From: an uncultured Anaeromyxobacter sp.
GTDB taxonomy: Bacteria > Myxococcota > Myxococcia > Myxococcales > Anaeromyxobacteraceae
Assembly: GCA_903874275.1 (NCBI GenBank)
Contig: CAIQRS010000084.1
Span: forward strand, 1-64,000
Reading direction: 5' to 3'
DNA length: 64,000 nt
Shown here: one piece after another, positions 1-8,672 of the stretch
Numbering within the stretch: position 1 is the stretch's first letter
How the letters are laid out: every line of letters starts with the position of its first letter
Position numbers and translations under genes: made by a program
The notes under the pieces: model-generated
Databases searched by the model: none
Seen by the model: the letters and a program-made list of their open reading frames with translations, nothing else
What the model was told of the DNA's origin: nothing

Positions 1-114
1 GGGGGCGGCGGCGGCCGGCGCAGGGGCCGGGGCGGCGGGCTTGGCGGCGGGGGTCTGGGCGAGGACCGGGAGGGCGAAGGCGACGGCCACGAGGGCGCTG
101 AGGATCTTCTTCAT
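1..114 (-). CDS. Exported Ala/Pro-rich protein, N-terminal fragment (runs off the left edge)
   Basis: The first 38 codons are visible; the rest lies outside the window. The start is MKKILSALVAVAFALPVLAQ, a clear Sec signal peptide with two lysines, a hydrophobic core and a probable cut after Ala-Gln. An Ala/Pro/Lys low-complexity stretch follows. AAGGAG lies 11 bases before the ATG (112-114), which fixes the start. The mature domain is not visible, so no function can be given. Such linkers often join a signal peptide to a periplasmic or outer-membrane domain (inference). It is divergent from the queD operon. Confidence 0.6.
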   Translation of the reverse strand, partial: MKKILSALVAVAFALPVLAQTPAAKPAAPAPAPAAAAP

Positions 115-331
115 TTGGAGTCTTCTCCTTGGGGGTTGTTCTGACTGGCGGGTAAAGCTCTTCCAGTGTCCTAAGCAGCGTCCGTGCCATGACATGGCCC
201 GCCATGGGTACCGTGAAAACAGGTACTTGGCCGGTGGTCGCCGGGCTGCCTCCCACGGATCGGGGAGTTCTGGGACGCCCCCGGCAGGAACTGGGTAGGA
301 GTTCCACGGGGTTCGCGACTATAAGCGGCGG

Positions 332-718
332 ATGCCCACCGACTACACGGATCGCCGGACCATGCGGCTCGACGTCGAGTTCTACTTCGCCGCTGCCCAC
401 CGTCTCCCCCGGTACGAGGGACCCTGCTTCCGGCTCCACGGGCACAACTACAAGTTCTTCGTGGGCGTGGAGGGCGAGGTCGATCCGGCCACCGGGATGA
501 TCGCCGACTTCGGGAAGATCAAGGAGGTTGTGGCCGAGGAGGTCCTCTCCCGCGCCGACCACCGCAACCTGAACGACGTCCTCGACAACCCCACCGCCGA
601 GAACATCGCGCGCTGGATCTGGGAGGTGCTGGCGCCGCGGGTGACCGGACTCTGCGAGGTGCGGCTCTACGAGATCCCCGACTGCTGCGTGACCTACCGG
701 GGGCCGGGTGGGCGCTAG
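332..718 (+). CDS. queD: 6-carboxy-5,6,7,8-tetrahydropterin synthase / 6-pyruvoyl-tetrahydropterin synthase family (QueD)
   Basis: T-fold enzyme acting on 7,8-dihydroneopterin triphosphate, the product of FolE encoded next to it. Zinc histidines lie in FAAAH and HGHNY, and a Cys-x3-HGH pattern (CFRLHGH) matches the QueD type with its catalytic Cys. DHRNLN and a late Glu (LYEIPD) complete the family pattern. The start is ambiguous. ATG 332 has TATAAG at 320-325 just upstream, which would give a leaderless message. ATG 362 gives the usual length of 118 residues. Neither has a Shine-Dalgarno. The 3' end overlaps folE by 11 bases. No queC, queE or queF is in the window, so a tetrahydrobiopterin-type role cannot be excluded. 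Confidence 0.85.
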   Translation: MPTDYTDRRTMRLDVEFYFAAAHRLPRYEGPCFRLHGHNYKFFVGVEGEVDPATGMIADFGKIKEVVAEEVLSRADHRNLNDVLDNPTAENIARWIWEVLAPRVTGLCEVRLYEIPDCCVTYRGPGGR

Positions 719-1322
719 GAGACGGCCTTCCACGGGAGCGGCCGCTGCGGCCGTCGCGCGCTTCCTCGCCGAGGTGGTCCCGGCCGCAGCCCTGAAGGAT
801 GCCGACGTGAAGGGCACTCCGCGCCGCGTGGCCGAGGCCTTCCGCGACGACCTGCTCGACGGCTATCGGGCCGACCCCGTGGAGATCCTCGGGCAGGCCA
901 TGGAGGTCCCGGGGCGTGATCTGGTGGCCCTGGCCGGGATCGACTTCCACGCGGTCTGCCCGCACCACCTCCTCCCGTACCGGGGCCGGGCCTGCGTGGC
1001 CTACGTGCCCGGCGGCCGGGTGGTGGGCTTCGGCGTGCTGGCGCGCCTCCTGGACTGCTTCGCCCACCGCCTGGTCATCCAGGAGGTCCTGGCCCGGCAG
1101 GTCGCCGACGCCCTGGTGCGCCACCTGGGGGCGAACGGAGCGGCCTGCATCCTCGACGCGGAGCAGATGTGCCTCACCGTGAGAGGCGAGCGGCGCCGCG
1201 AGGCCAGGGCCCACGCCCAGGCCTTCGCCGGGTCGATGGCGCGGAGCGCGGCCTGGCAGCGGCGGGTCCTGGGCATCGCCTCGGGCCAGCCCGCCGGGTC
1301 CCCGGGGAGGAGACGCCGGTGA
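708..1322 (+). CDS. folE: GTP cyclohydrolase I
   Basis: Converts GTP to 7,8-dihydroneopterin triphosphate, the first step of folate, queuosine and biopterin synthesis; cytosolic homo-oligomer. The 204 residues contain the zinc motif CPHHLLPY and the downstream Cys in the EQMCLTVRG segment, with the GVLARLLDCFAHRLVIQE core typical of the family. The GTG start lies inside the end of queD (11-base overlap), indicating translational coupling. Its stop overlaps the GTG of the next gene (GTGA). The last 15 or so residues are Arg/Gly-rich and non-conserved. Being beside QueD places enzyme and consumer in one operon. Confidence 0.93.
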   Translation: MGARRRPSTGAAAAAVARFLAEVVPAAALKDADVKGTPRRVAEAFRDDLLDGYRADPVEILGQAMEVPGRDLVALAGIDFHAVCPHHLLPYRGRACVAYVPGGRVVGFGVLARLLDCFAHRLVIQEVLARQVADALVRHLGANGAACILDAEQMCLTVRGERRREARAHAQAFAGSMARSAAWQRRVLGIASGQPAGSPGRRRR

Positions 1323-2017
1323 CCGGGGGGCCCGACGGGCGGCTCGACGGCCGGACCGCCATCGTCACCGGCGGTGGAAGGGGCATCGGGGCGGCGGTGG
1401 CCCGGGAGCTGACCCGCCGTGGGGCGCGGGTGACCGTCTTCGCGCGCAGCGCTGCCGAGGTGGACGGGGTGGCGGCGTCGGGCGGGGCGGCGCTGGCCGT
1501 CGCCGGCGACGTGTCGGTGGAGGCCGACGTGGTGCGCTTGCGCGCCTCGCACGAGCGGGTCCTCGGCCCCTGCGACGTGCTGGTCCACGCCGCCGGGATC
1601 CTGGTGCGTGGACGCGTCGAGGTCCTCGACCCGGCCGCCTGGCGCCGCGTGCTCGACGTCAACCTGACCGGGGCCTTCCTCCTGGCCCGCGCGGTGCTGC
1701 CGGGGATGCGCGCGCGGGGCCGGGGGCGGATCCTGGCCATCGCCTCCATCTCCGCCCACGTGGGGACGGCCGAGGGGTCGGCCTACAATGCCTCGAAGTG
1801 GGGACTGGTCGGCTTCGCGAAGAGCCTGGCCGAGGAGGTGCGCGGGTCCGGCGTCCAGGTGATGACCATCTCCCCGGGCGGGGTGGCCACGCGCATGCTG
1901 GCGCAGACCCCGTTCCCGCCCGCCATGGAGGCGGACGACGTGGCCCGGGTGGTGGGCTGGTGCGCCGCGGAGGCGCCGGACGCGATGAGCGGGAGCGACG
2001 TGGAGGTGTTCGGGTGA
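1319..2017 (+). CDS. Short-chain dehydrogenase/reductase (SDR)
   Basis: Classical NAD(P)-dependent SDR of 232 residues. The Rossmann glycine motif TGGGRGIG is at about residues 16-23, HAAG replaces the usual NAG, and the active site comprises a Ser in IASIS and YNASK (Tyr-x3-Lys). The GTG start at 1319 overlaps the folE stop by 4 bases and is preceded by GGGGAGGAG, so the longer frame beginning in folE is not needed. The substrate is unknown. The annotation could be 3-oxoacyl-ACP reductase-like, but the FolE-QueD context makes a pterin reductase (sepiapterin or dihydromonapterin type) worth testing. Confidence 0.85.
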   Translation: MTGGPDGRLDGRTAIVTGGGRGIGAAVARELTRRGARVTVFARSAAEVDGVAASGGAALAVAGDVSVEADVVRLRASHERVLGPCDVLVHAAGILVRGRVEVLDPAAWRRVLDVNLTGAFLLARAVLPGMRARGRGRILAIASISAHVGTAEGSAYNASKWGLVGFAKSLAEEVRGSGVQVMTISPGGVATRMLAQTPFPPAMEADDVARVVGWCAAEAPDAMSGSDVEVFG

Positions 2018-3414
2018 CGGCGGGGACGGGGACGGGGATGACCGAGGCCTTCGCGGAACTGCGCGCGGCCTTCCCGGCCGAACGGCTGGTCGAGGACGCG
2101 GAACGGCTCGCCGAGTACGGCAAGGACGAGTCGGACCTGGGGGTCTTCCCGCCAGGACTGGTGGTGAAGGTGGACTCGGCCGAGGAGGTGCGCGCCGTCT
2201 TCGCCATCGCCTCGCGCCACCGGGTCCCGGTGGTTCCCATCGCCGCGCGCACCGGGAAGTCGGGAGGGTCGCTGGCCATCCACGGCGGGATCGGGGTGTC
2301 GGTGGAGCGGATGAACCGCATCCTCGAGATCCGGCCCGGCGACCTCACCGCCCGGCTCCAGCCCGCGGTGATCACCGGCGTGTTCCAGGCCGAGGTGGAG
2401 AAGCACGGGCTCTTCTACCCGCCCGATCCCAACTCGCTCGACACCTGCTCGATCGGCGGGAACGTGGCCGAGAACGCCGGGGGGCCCCGGGCGCTCCGCT
2501 ACGGCGTCACCCGGGAGTACGTGCTCGGCCTCGAGGTGGTCATCCCCACCGGCGAGATCCTCCGGGTGGGGCGGCAGACCATCAAGGGCGTGGCGGGCTA
2601 CGATCTCACCGCGCTCTTCGTGGGGAGCGAGGGGACGCTCGGCATCGTCACCGAGGTGACGGTGAAGCTCCTCCCGCGCCCGCGCCACGTGGCCACCGCG
2701 CTGGTCTGCTTCCCCGACCTGGCCACCGCCGCCCGGGCGGTGAGCCGCGTGCTGGCCGAGGGGGTCATCCCGCGCTGCCTCGAACTCATCGACGACGTCT
2801 CGGTCCAGGCCATCGCGAAGGGCTCGCCGTTCCAGCTTCCGCCCGGCGCCGGCGCGGCGCTCCTCTTCGAGACCGACGGCAACGACGAGGAGCAGGTCTT
2901 CGCGGAGATGGCCCGGGTGGCCGAGATGGTCCAGGGCAGCGCCTCGGGCGAGGTGATCGTGGCCCAGAACGAGGCCCAGCGCCGGGACATCTGGGAGACC
3001 CGCAAGTACCTGTCGGTGGCACTGAAGAAGCTCGCCGCGGCCAAGCTCTCCGAGGACGTCGCCGTGCCCCGCTCGCGCATCCCGGAGATGGTGGCGCGCA
3101 GCCGGGAGATCGGGAAGTCCCACGGCCTGCTGGTCGCCACCTACGGCCACGCCGGGGACGGCAACCTCCACTGCAACGTGCTCTTCGACGGCGAGCGGCA
3201 GCGGGAGGCGGCCGAGGCGGCCGTCGCCGACATCCTGCGGGCTGCCGTGGACATGGGCGGGACCATCACCGGGGAGCACGGGGTGGGGCTCGCCAAGCGG
3301 GACTTCCTCGAGTACGAGCAGGGCCCGGCGGTCCTCGGGCTGGAGCGGCGCATCAAGGCGACCTTCGATCCGCTGGGGATCCTGAACCCGGGGAAGATGT
3401 TCCCGGAATCCTGA
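2014..3414 (+). CDS. glcD: FAD-linked oxidase, GlcD / D-lactate dehydrogenase type
   Basis: Flavoprotein of 466 residues with a PCMH-type FAD-binding N-terminal half (RTGKSGGS, then PPDP and SIGGNVAENAGG) and an FAD-oxidase C-terminal domain (HAGDGNLHCN and GGTITGEHGVG). This family oxidises 2-hydroxy acids such as glycolate or D-lactate. The GTG at 2014 overlaps the SDR stop (GTGA) and has GGAGG seven bases upstream; an in-frame ATG at 2038 is the alternative. There is no GlcE or GlcF partner here, so the electron acceptor and exact substrate are open. Last gene of the queD operon. Confidence 0.88.
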   Translation: MTAGTGTGMTEAFAELRAAFPAERLVEDAERLAEYGKDESDLGVFPPGLVVKVDSAEEVRAVFAIASRHRVPVVPIAARTGKSGGSLAIHGGIGVSVERMNRILEIRPGDLTARLQPAVITGVFQAEVEKHGLFYPPDPNSLDTCSIGGNVAENAGGPRALRYGVTREYVLGLEVVIPTGEILRVGRQTIKGVAGYDLTALFVGSEGTLGIVTEVTVKLLPRPRHVATALVCFPDLATAARAVSRVLAEGVIPRCLELIDDVSVQAIAKGSPFQLPPGAGAALLFETDGNDEEQVFAEMARVAEMVQGSASGEVIVAQNEAQRRDIWETRKYLSVALKKLAAAKLSEDVAVPRSRIPEMVARSREIGKSHGLLVATYGHAGDGNLHCNVLFDGERQREAAEAAVADILRAAVDMGGTITGEHGVGLAKRDFLEYEQGPAVLGLERRIKATFDPLGILNPGKMFPES

Positions 3415-3489
3415 GGGCCCTCCAAGGCGCCGGCAGAATCGCGCTGTGGTTGCGGCAGCTTCCGCTCTTCCCGGGGGCTGGATCTTGCC

Positions 3490-3518
3490 TTGACAACGAT
3501 CCACCGATCCGGCATCAA
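3490..3518 (+). promoter_or_regulatory. Probable sigma-70 promoter for korAB
   Basis: TTGACA (3490-3495), a 17-base spacer and a weak CATCAA (3513-3518) stand in the 192-base gap before korA. The -35 is perfect; the -10 matches only at three positions. AAGGAG precedes the korA ATG. Confidence 0.5.
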
Positions 3519-3606
3519 GTTAACCCCCTTGGTACCCGGTCAGGACGTTTCTGCCGCGCCAGGCCCCCTCCCGCGAAGGCCCCCCCTCAAGGAGACGAAG
3601 GACGAC

Positions 3607-5466
3607 ATGCAACCCAACACTGGAAAGACCCGGCCGGTCGAGCAGGTCGAAGGCGTCACCATCCGCTTCGTCGGCGACTCCGGCGACGGCATGCAGCTCG
3701 TAGGCTCGGAGTTCACCAAGGCCTCCGCCATCGCCGGCAACGACCTGGCGACGTTCCCCGACTTCCCCGCCGAGATTCGCGCCCCCACGGGCTCGCTGGC
3801 CGGCGTCTCCGGTTACCAGGTCAACTTCGGCTCCAGGGACATCTTCACCCCGGGTGACCAGCCCGACGTCCTCGTGGCCATGAACCCGGCCGCCCTGAAG
3901 ACCAACCTCCAGGACCTCCGTCCCGGCGGCATCCTCATCACCAACAGCGGCGCCTACACCGAGGGCAACCTCGAGAAGGCCGGCTACAAGTCCCACCCGC
4001 TCGACGACGACGCCCTGAAGAAGAACTACAAGGTCGTCTCGGTCGACATGGACAAGCTCACCCAGGCCGCGCTGGCCGGGTCGGGGCTCTCCAACAAGGA
4101 CGTCGCCCGCTGCCGGAACTACTTCGCGCTGGGCATGATGTACTGGCTCTACAGCCGCCCGCCCGAGGCGCAGCTCGAGAACATCCGGGCCAAGTTCAAG
4201 AAGAAGCCGGAGATCGCCGAGGCCAACGTCAAGGTGTTCCAGGCCGGCCACGCCTTCGGCGAGACCACCGAGCTCTTCGTCTCCCAGTACACGGTGCCGG
4301 CGGCCAAGCTGGCGCCGGGAACCTACCGGAACGTGACCGGCAACGGCGCCGCGGCCCTGGCGCTGGCCACGGTGGCCAAGCTCACCGGCCGCGAGGTCTT
4401 CCTGGGCAGCTACCCCATCACCCCGGCCACGGAGATCCTCCAGGACTCGTCCTACTTCAAGGACATGGGGGTCGTGACCTACCAGGCCGAGGACGAGATC
4501 GCCGGCATTGGCTCCGCCATCGGCGCCTCATTCGGCGGCTCGCTGGGCGTGACCACCACCTCCGGCCCGGGCCTGGCGCTCAAGTCGGAGATGCTGGGTC
4601 TCGCGGTCATCGCCGAGTTGCCGCTGGTCGTCATCGACGTGCAGCGCGGCGGCCCGTCCACGGGCATGCCCACCAAGACCGAGCAGTCCGACCTCTACAT
4701 CGCGCTCTTCGGCCGCCACGGCGAGGCGCCCATGCCGGTCATCGCGGCGCGCAGCCCGGCCGACTGCTTCTACGCCACGCTCGAGGGATTCCAGATCGCC
4801 ACCAAGTGGATGACCCCGGTTCTGGTGCTCACCGACGGCTACCTGGGCTTCGGCTCCGAGCCGTTCCGCATCCCGGAGGAGGGTGAGCTCGCGCCGTTCG
4901 AGGTCAAGTACCAGACCACGCCCAACTACAACGGCCAGTACATGCCGTACCTGCGCGACGCCAAGCTCATCCGCCCCTGGGCCGTCCCCGGGACGGCCGG
5001 CCTCGAGCACCGCATCGGCGGCCTCGAGAAGGACTCCATGTCGGGCATGGTGTCCTACGACGGCATGAACCACGAGAAGATGGTGAAGACCCGCGCCCAG
5101 AAGATCCGCAACGTCATCGAGGACGTCCCCGACGTCGTCGTGGACGGCGAGCCCACCGGCGACCTGCTGCTCCTCTCCTGGGGCGGCACCTACGGCTCGG
5201 TCCGCGGCGCCGCGGCCAGGCTCCGCGGCCAGGGCAAGAAGGTCGGGCACGTGCACCTGCGCTGGCTCAACCCGCTGCCGAAGAACCTCGGCGCGGTGCT
5301 GAAGGCCTTCAAGAAGGTGCTGGTTCCCGAGGTCAACGACGGCCAGCTGGCCAACTACATGCGCATGTCCTTCCCGGGTCTCGATCCGCTGCAGTTCAAC
5401 CGGATCAACGGGAAGGCCATCAAGATCAGCGAGCTCACCGCCAAGGTGAACGAGATCCTGGGCTAG
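3607..5466 (+). CDS. korA: 2-oxoacid:ferredoxin oxidoreductase, fused gamma-alpha subunit (KorA)
   Basis: Subunit of the thiamine-diphosphate enzyme that interconverts 2-oxoglutarate (or another 2-oxoacid) plus CoA with the acyl-CoA, CO2 and reduced ferredoxin; used in the oxidative or reductive TCA cycle of anaerobes and microaerophiles. The 619 residues begin with a gamma-type domain (GDSGDGMQLVGSE, FPAEIRAP), followed from about residue 210 by the alpha domain (GSYPITPATEIL, QAEDEIAGIGSAIGAS, PSTGMPTKTEQSDL). ATG 3607 is chosen over an upstream frame because AAGGAG precedes it. korB follows after 21 bases. The fusion of gamma and alpha is the normal form for two-subunit KorAB. Confidence 0.92.
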   Translation: MQPNTGKTRPVEQVEGVTIRFVGDSGDGMQLVGSEFTKASAIAGNDLATFPDFPAEIRAPTGSLAGVSGYQVNFGSRDIFTPGDQPDVLVAMNPAALKTNLQDLRPGGILITNSGAYTEGNLEKAGYKSHPLDDDALKKNYKVVSVDMDKLTQAALAGSGLSNKDVARCRNYFALGMMYWLYSRPPEAQLENIRAKFKKKPEIAEANVKVFQAGHAFGETTELFVSQYTVPAAKLAPGTYRNVTGNGAAALALATVAKLTGREVFLGSYPITPATEILQDSSYFKDMGVVTYQAEDEIAGIGSAIGASFGGSLGVTTTSGPGLALKSEMLGLAVIAELPLVVIDVQRGGPSTGMPTKTEQSDLYIALFGRHGEAPMPVIAARSPADCFYATLEGFQIATKWMTPVLVLTDGYLGFGSEPFRIPEEGELAPFEVKYQTTPNYNGQYMPYLRDAKLIRPWAVPGTAGLEHRIGGLEKDSMSGMVSYDGMNHEKMVKTRAQKIRNVIEDVPDVVVDGEPTGDLLLLSWGGTYGSVRGAAARLRGQGKKVGHVHLRWLNPLPKNLGAVLKAFKKVLVPEVNDGQLANYMRMSFPGLDPLQFNRINGKAIKISELTAKVNEILG

Positions 5467-5487
5467 GCCCGGAAGGAATAAACGACC

Positions 5488-6534
5488 ATGAGCGCAAACG
5501 GCCAGACCCAGAATCCCGTCCCCACCTACACCAAGAAGGACTTCGAGTCCGGAGTCGATCCGCGCTGGTGTCCCGGGTGCGGCGACTTCTCCATCATCAA
5601 CCAGGTCCAGAAGGCCATGCCCAACGTGGGCGTGGCCCGCGAGAACATCGTCTTCATCTCCGGCATCGGGTGCTCGTCGCGCTTCCCGTACTACATGAAC
5701 AACTACGGGATGCACACGCTGCACGGCCGCGCGCCCTCCTTCGCCTCCGGGCTCAAGGTGTCGCGTCCGGAGCTGATGGTGTGGGTGATCACCGGCGACG
5801 GCGACGCGCTCGCCATCGGCGGCAACCACTTCATCCACACCATGCGGCGAAACCTGGACCTCAAGGTCCTGATGTTCAACAACCGCATCTACGGCCTCAC
5901 CAAGGGGCAGGTCTCCCCGACCTCGCTCCTCGGCCAGAAGACCAAGACCACGCCGCACGGCTCCCCCGACTACCCGTTCAACGCCCCGGCGCTGGCGCTG
6001 GGCGCGGGCGCCACCTTCGTGGCCCGCTCCATCGACGTCGAGGGCGCCCACATGGGCGGCGTCATCGCCGCGGCCGCCGCCCACAAGGGCAGCACCTTCG
6101 TGGAGGTCTTCCAGAACTGCCCGGTGTTCAACGACGGCGCCTACACGTTCCTCACCGACAAGGCCGTCAAGACCGAGGCCATCCTCCGCATGGAGGCCGG
6201 CAAGCCGCTGCTCTTCGGCAAGGACAACAAGAAGGGCATCCGCTTCGACGGGCAGAAGGCCGAGCTCCAGGTGGTGACGCTGGGCGAGGACGGGGTCACC
6301 GAGAAGGACATCCTGATCCACGACCCGACCCGCGCCGACCCGACCATCGCCTTCATGATGGCGAACCTGTCCGACCGGGCCGGGTTCCCGACCCCCATCG
6401 GCATCTTCCGCGACGTCCGCAAGCCCACCGCCGACGAGATGACCTGGGAGATGATCGGCGCCACCAAGGCCAAGAAGGGCGAGAGGTCGCTCGTGAAGTT
6501 CCTCTCCGACGCCGACACCTGGCAGGTGAAGTAG
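5488..6534 (+). CDS. korB: 2-oxoacid:ferredoxin oxidoreductase, beta subunit (KorB)
   Basis: Carries the thiamine-diphosphate site and a [4Fe-4S] cluster; works with KorA. The 348 residues include WCPGCGDFSI and a further cluster Cys (GIGCSSRFPYY). The TPP motif starts at GDGDALAIGG and ends at NNRIYGLTKGQVSP, with the usual GDG-to-NN spacing. HGRAPSFASGLK is typical of this subunit. AGGAATAA lies just before the ATG. No separate ferredoxin-like delta subunit follows, so the enzyme is the two-subunit kind and needs an external ferredoxin. Transcription probably ends in the hairpin at 6570-6595. Confidence 0.92.
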   Translation: MSANGQTQNPVPTYTKKDFESGVDPRWCPGCGDFSIINQVQKAMPNVGVARENIVFISGIGCSSRFPYYMNNYGMHTLHGRAPSFASGLKVSRPELMVWVITGDGDALAIGGNHFIHTMRRNLDLKVLMFNNRIYGLTKGQVSPTSLLGQKTKTTPHGSPDYPFNAPALALGAGATFVARSIDVEGAHMGGVIAAAAAHKGSTFVEVFQNCPVFNDGAYTFLTDKAVKTEAILRMEAGKPLLFGKDNKKGIRFDGQKAELQVVTLGEDGVTEKDILIHDPTRADPTIAFMMANLSDRAGFPTPIGIFRDVRKPTADEMTWEMIGATKAKKGERSLVKFLSDADTWQVK

Positions 6535-6565
6535 CGCCGGGCTCCGGCCTCGAGCCGGTTTCGAT

Positions 6566-7372
6566 TCATGGGGCGCCGGTGCGAGCCGGCGCCCCTCCTC
6601 GTTGGTGTGCCGCGCAGCGGGCTCCGGCCGGCGAGGCGGGCGGCGCAGCCTCGGTGCAGCGCGCGCAGGCGGCCTCGGCGTCCGCGCGCCTCCCGGCGGC
6701 CTCGAGCGCGGCGCAGGCGCCCAGCCAGGCCTCGGCCATCGACGGGTCGAGCCGGGCGGCCTGAGTGTAGCTCCCGGCCGCGCCGTCCAGGTCCCCCTGC
6801 AGCCAGGAGACCCATCCCAGGTCGTGGTGGACGAGGGCCACCCCGGGGCGGGCCTCCACGGCGTGGAGGATGTCGCGCCGGGCCCGGTCGAGCAGCAGGC
6901 GCCGCTCCTCCCCGGCGACCCGCAAGGCGCGGCGGGCCAGGAACCGGGCCCGGACGAGCCGGGGCGCGATCTGGTCGGGATCGACTCGGAGTGAATCGCC
7001 CAGGGCCGCCTCGCCGGAGACCGCGTCCCCCAGCGCGAGCAGGGCCTCGCCCCGGCCGGCGTGCCCCTCGGCCAGGTCGGGGTCGGCGGCCACCGCGGCG
7101 TCGAACTGGGCCAGGGCCTCCCGGACCCGCCCGTCGCTGCGCAGGGCGACGCCCAGCCCGGCCCGGGCCTCGGCCAGGTCGGGCGCCATCTCCAGGGCGT
7201 GCTCGAAGGCGACCTCGGCCCGCTCCCGGTCCCCGGCCGCCAGGTGGGCGTAGCCCCGGCGAACCTGCTCGACGGCCCGGGGGTGGGGGGAGGAGGCGAC
7301 GCAGGAGAGGGGGAGAAGGGCGGAGAGGAGGAGGGCGCCGAGGGAGGGGGCGGTGCGCGCGGAGCGGGCCAT
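6566..7372 (-). CDS. TPR-repeat lipoprotein
   Basis: Secreted lipoprotein of 268 residues. Starting at ATG 7372 the N-terminus is a signal peptide ending in a lipobox (LLPLSC, Cys24); the frame extends further upstream but would bury the signal. After the Cys come tetratricopeptide-like units (AHLAAGDRERAEVAFEHAL, APDLAEARAGLGVALRSDG, DPDLAEGHAGRGEALLALG, and a later pair near HHDLGWVSWLQGDLDGA). TPR proteins scaffold complexes; the partner is unknown. It is convergent with korB and divergent from the RHH gene. The last residues are encoded by the hairpin at 6570-6595. Confidence 0.75.
   Translation of the reverse strand: MARSARTAPSLGALLLSALLPLSCVASSPHPRAVEQVRRGYAHLAAGDRERAEVAFEHALEMAPDLAEARAGLGVALRSDGRVREALAQFDAAVAADPDLAEGHAGRGEALLALGDAVSGEAALGDSLRVDPDQIAPRLVRARFLARRALRVAGEERRLLLDRARRDILHAVEARPGVALVHHDLGWVSWLQGDLDGAAGSYTQAARLDPSMAEAWLGACAALEAAGRRADAEAACARCTEAAPPASPAGARCAAHQRGGAPARTGAP
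6570..6595. terminator. Perfect 10-bp hairpin between convergent genes
   Basis: GGGGCGCCGG (6570-6579), loop TGCGAG, CCGGCGCCCC (6586-6595). It lies 35 bases after the korB stop and just inside the 3' end of the opposing TPR gene, whose stop is 6566-6568. There is no T run on either side, so any termination would be hairpin- or Rho-assisted. Confidence 0.5.
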
Positions 7373-7477
7373 CGCCGCCGGTGGAGCGTCCGGCGTGCCG
7401 GCGCCGGGGCGCGAATGCACGGACCCTCCGTCGCGCCGAGGGCCGCGGTCCGGACGCGAGGGTGCGCCGGCGACTCG

Positions 7478-7506
7478 TTGACACTACATGCGTGGTCACA
7501 TAGTTT
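7478..7506 (+). promoter_or_regulatory. Sigma-70-like promoter for the RHH gene
   Basis: TTGACA (7478-7483), a 17-base spacer and TAGTTT (7501-7506). CATAGT at 7499-7504 is an alternative -10. The ATG follows at 7517, so the message would have at most a few untranslated bases and there is no Shine-Dalgarno. An imperfect inverted repeat (TGACAC / GTGGTCA) overlaps the spacer and could be an operator (weak). Confidence 0.55.
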
Positions 7507-7516
7507 CGCAGGACCG

Positions 7517-7708
7517 ATGGCCCGGAAGAAGATCTCGACGACCGTGTACATCACGCCCGAGCAGGACGAGCGGCTGAAGCTGCTCAACGAGCGGACCAAG
7601 GTTCCGGTCGCGGAGTACATCCGGCAGGGGATCGACCTGGTCCTCGAGCGGTACCGCACCGCGCTGCCCGGTCAACTCACGCTGGACGAGCTGGATCGGA
7701 AGGGATAG
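7517..7708 (+). CDS. Ribbon-helix-helix protein
   Basis: Small basic protein of 63 residues. [20 protein letters not shown] is a beta strand followed by a helix, and [20 protein letters not shown] forms the second helix; this is the ribbon-helix-helix (CopG/Arc-like) DNA-binding pattern. The open frame extends far upstream, but ATG 7517 matches the fold start and the promoter. It lies 11 bases before the UDP-sugar decarboxylase gene, so it is probably first in that operon and may repress it; that is inference. No toxin gene is next to it, which argues against a standard toxin-antitoxin pair. Confidence 0.75.
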   Translation: MARKKISTTVYITPEQDERLKLLNERTKVPVAEYIRQGIDLVLERYRTALPGQLTLDELDRKG

Positions 7709-7719
7709 CGGTCACCCGC

Positions 7720-8661
7720 ATGGGAGAGAAGCGCGTCGTCATCCTCGGAGCCGCAGGGTTCATCGGAAGCCACCTCACCGACCGGTTCCTCTCGGAGGGA
7801 TTCTCGGTGCTCGGCGTGGACAGCCTGATCACCGGCACCATGCGCAACCTTCGCCACCTGGAGGGGAACCCCCGGTTCACCTTCTCGAAGGGCGACATCT
7901 GCGACGGGCTCGACTGGGTCGAGGGGCCGGTGGACGCGGTGCTCGACTTCGCCTCGCCGGCGTCCCCCATCGACTATCTGGAGAAGCCGTTCGAGACCCT
8001 CAAGGTCGGCTCGGTGGGCGTGGAGAAGGCGCTCGACCTGGCCCGCGCGAAGGGCGCGACCTTTCTGCTCGCCTCCACCTCCGAGGTCTACGGCGACCCG
8101 CTCGAGCACCCGCAGAAGGAGACCTACTGGGGAAACGTGAACCCGGTGGGGCCGCGCGCCGTCTACGACGAGGCCAAGCGCTTCGCCGAGGCCATCACCA
8201 TGGCCTACCACCGCTACCGGAAGGTGGACACCCGCATCGCCCGCATCTTCAACACCTACGGGCCGCGCATGCGGCTCGACGACGGCCGGGTGGTCCCCAC
8301 GCTGGTGGCCCAGGCCCTGCGTGGCGAGCCGCTCACCGTCTTCGGCGACGGATCGCAGACCCGCAGCTTCTGCTACGTGGACGACAACGTCGAGGGAATG
8401 TGGCGGCTCCTGCGCACGCCGGACCACGACCCCGTCAACATCGGCAACCCGGAGGAGATGACCATCCTCGCGTTCGCCCGCTCGGTGCAGCGGCTCTGCG
8501 GACGGGACCTGCCCATCGTGCACCGGCCGCTGCCGCAGGACGACCCGCGTGTCCGCAAGCCCGACATCACCCGGGCCCGTGCGCTCCTCGGATGGGAGCC
8601 CAGGGTGGGCTTCGACGAGGGGATGCAGCGCAGCATCGAGTGGTTCCGCCAGCAGATCTGA
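7720..8661 (+). CDS. UDP-glucuronate decarboxylase-type NAD-dependent epimerase/dehydratase
   Basis: Extended SDR of 313 residues. [10 protein letters not shown] is the NAD motif. [10 protein letters not shown], the [10 protein letters not shown] segment and [14 protein letters not shown] (catalytic Tyr-x3-Lys) are hallmarks of the UDP-xylose synthase subgroup, which decarboxylates UDP-glucuronate to UDP-xylose. Later landmarks are [25 protein letters not shown] and [10 protein letters not shown]. It serves surface polysaccharide or glycan synthesis in the cytosol. It lies between the RHH gene and a GalE-like gene with short gaps, so the three probably form an operon. Confidence 0.82.
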   Translation: MGEKRVVILGAAGFIGSHLTDRFLSEGFSVLGVDSLITGTMRNLRHLEGNPRFTFSKGDICDGLDWVEGPVDAVLDFASPASPIDYLEKPFETLKVGSVGVEKALDLARAKGATFLLASTSEVYGDPLEHPQKETYWGNVNPVGPRAVYDEAKRFAEAITMAYHRYRKVDTRIARIFNTYGPRMRLDDGRVVPTLVAQALRGEPLTVFGDGSQTRSFCYVDDNVEGMWRLLRTPDHDPVNIGNPEEMTILAFARSVQRLCGRDLPIVHRPLPQDDPRVRKPDITRARALLGWEPRVGFDEGMQRSIEWFRQQI

Positions 8662-8672
8662 GGGAGGGGCGC

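Noticed and set aside
4528-7659. Long minus-strand frame over korAB
   Set aside because: Antisense to korA and korB; no family motif and no start signal.
7517-7708. RHH protein as an antitoxin
   Set aside because: There is no toxin gene next to it; the next gene is a full-length sugar-nucleotide enzyme.
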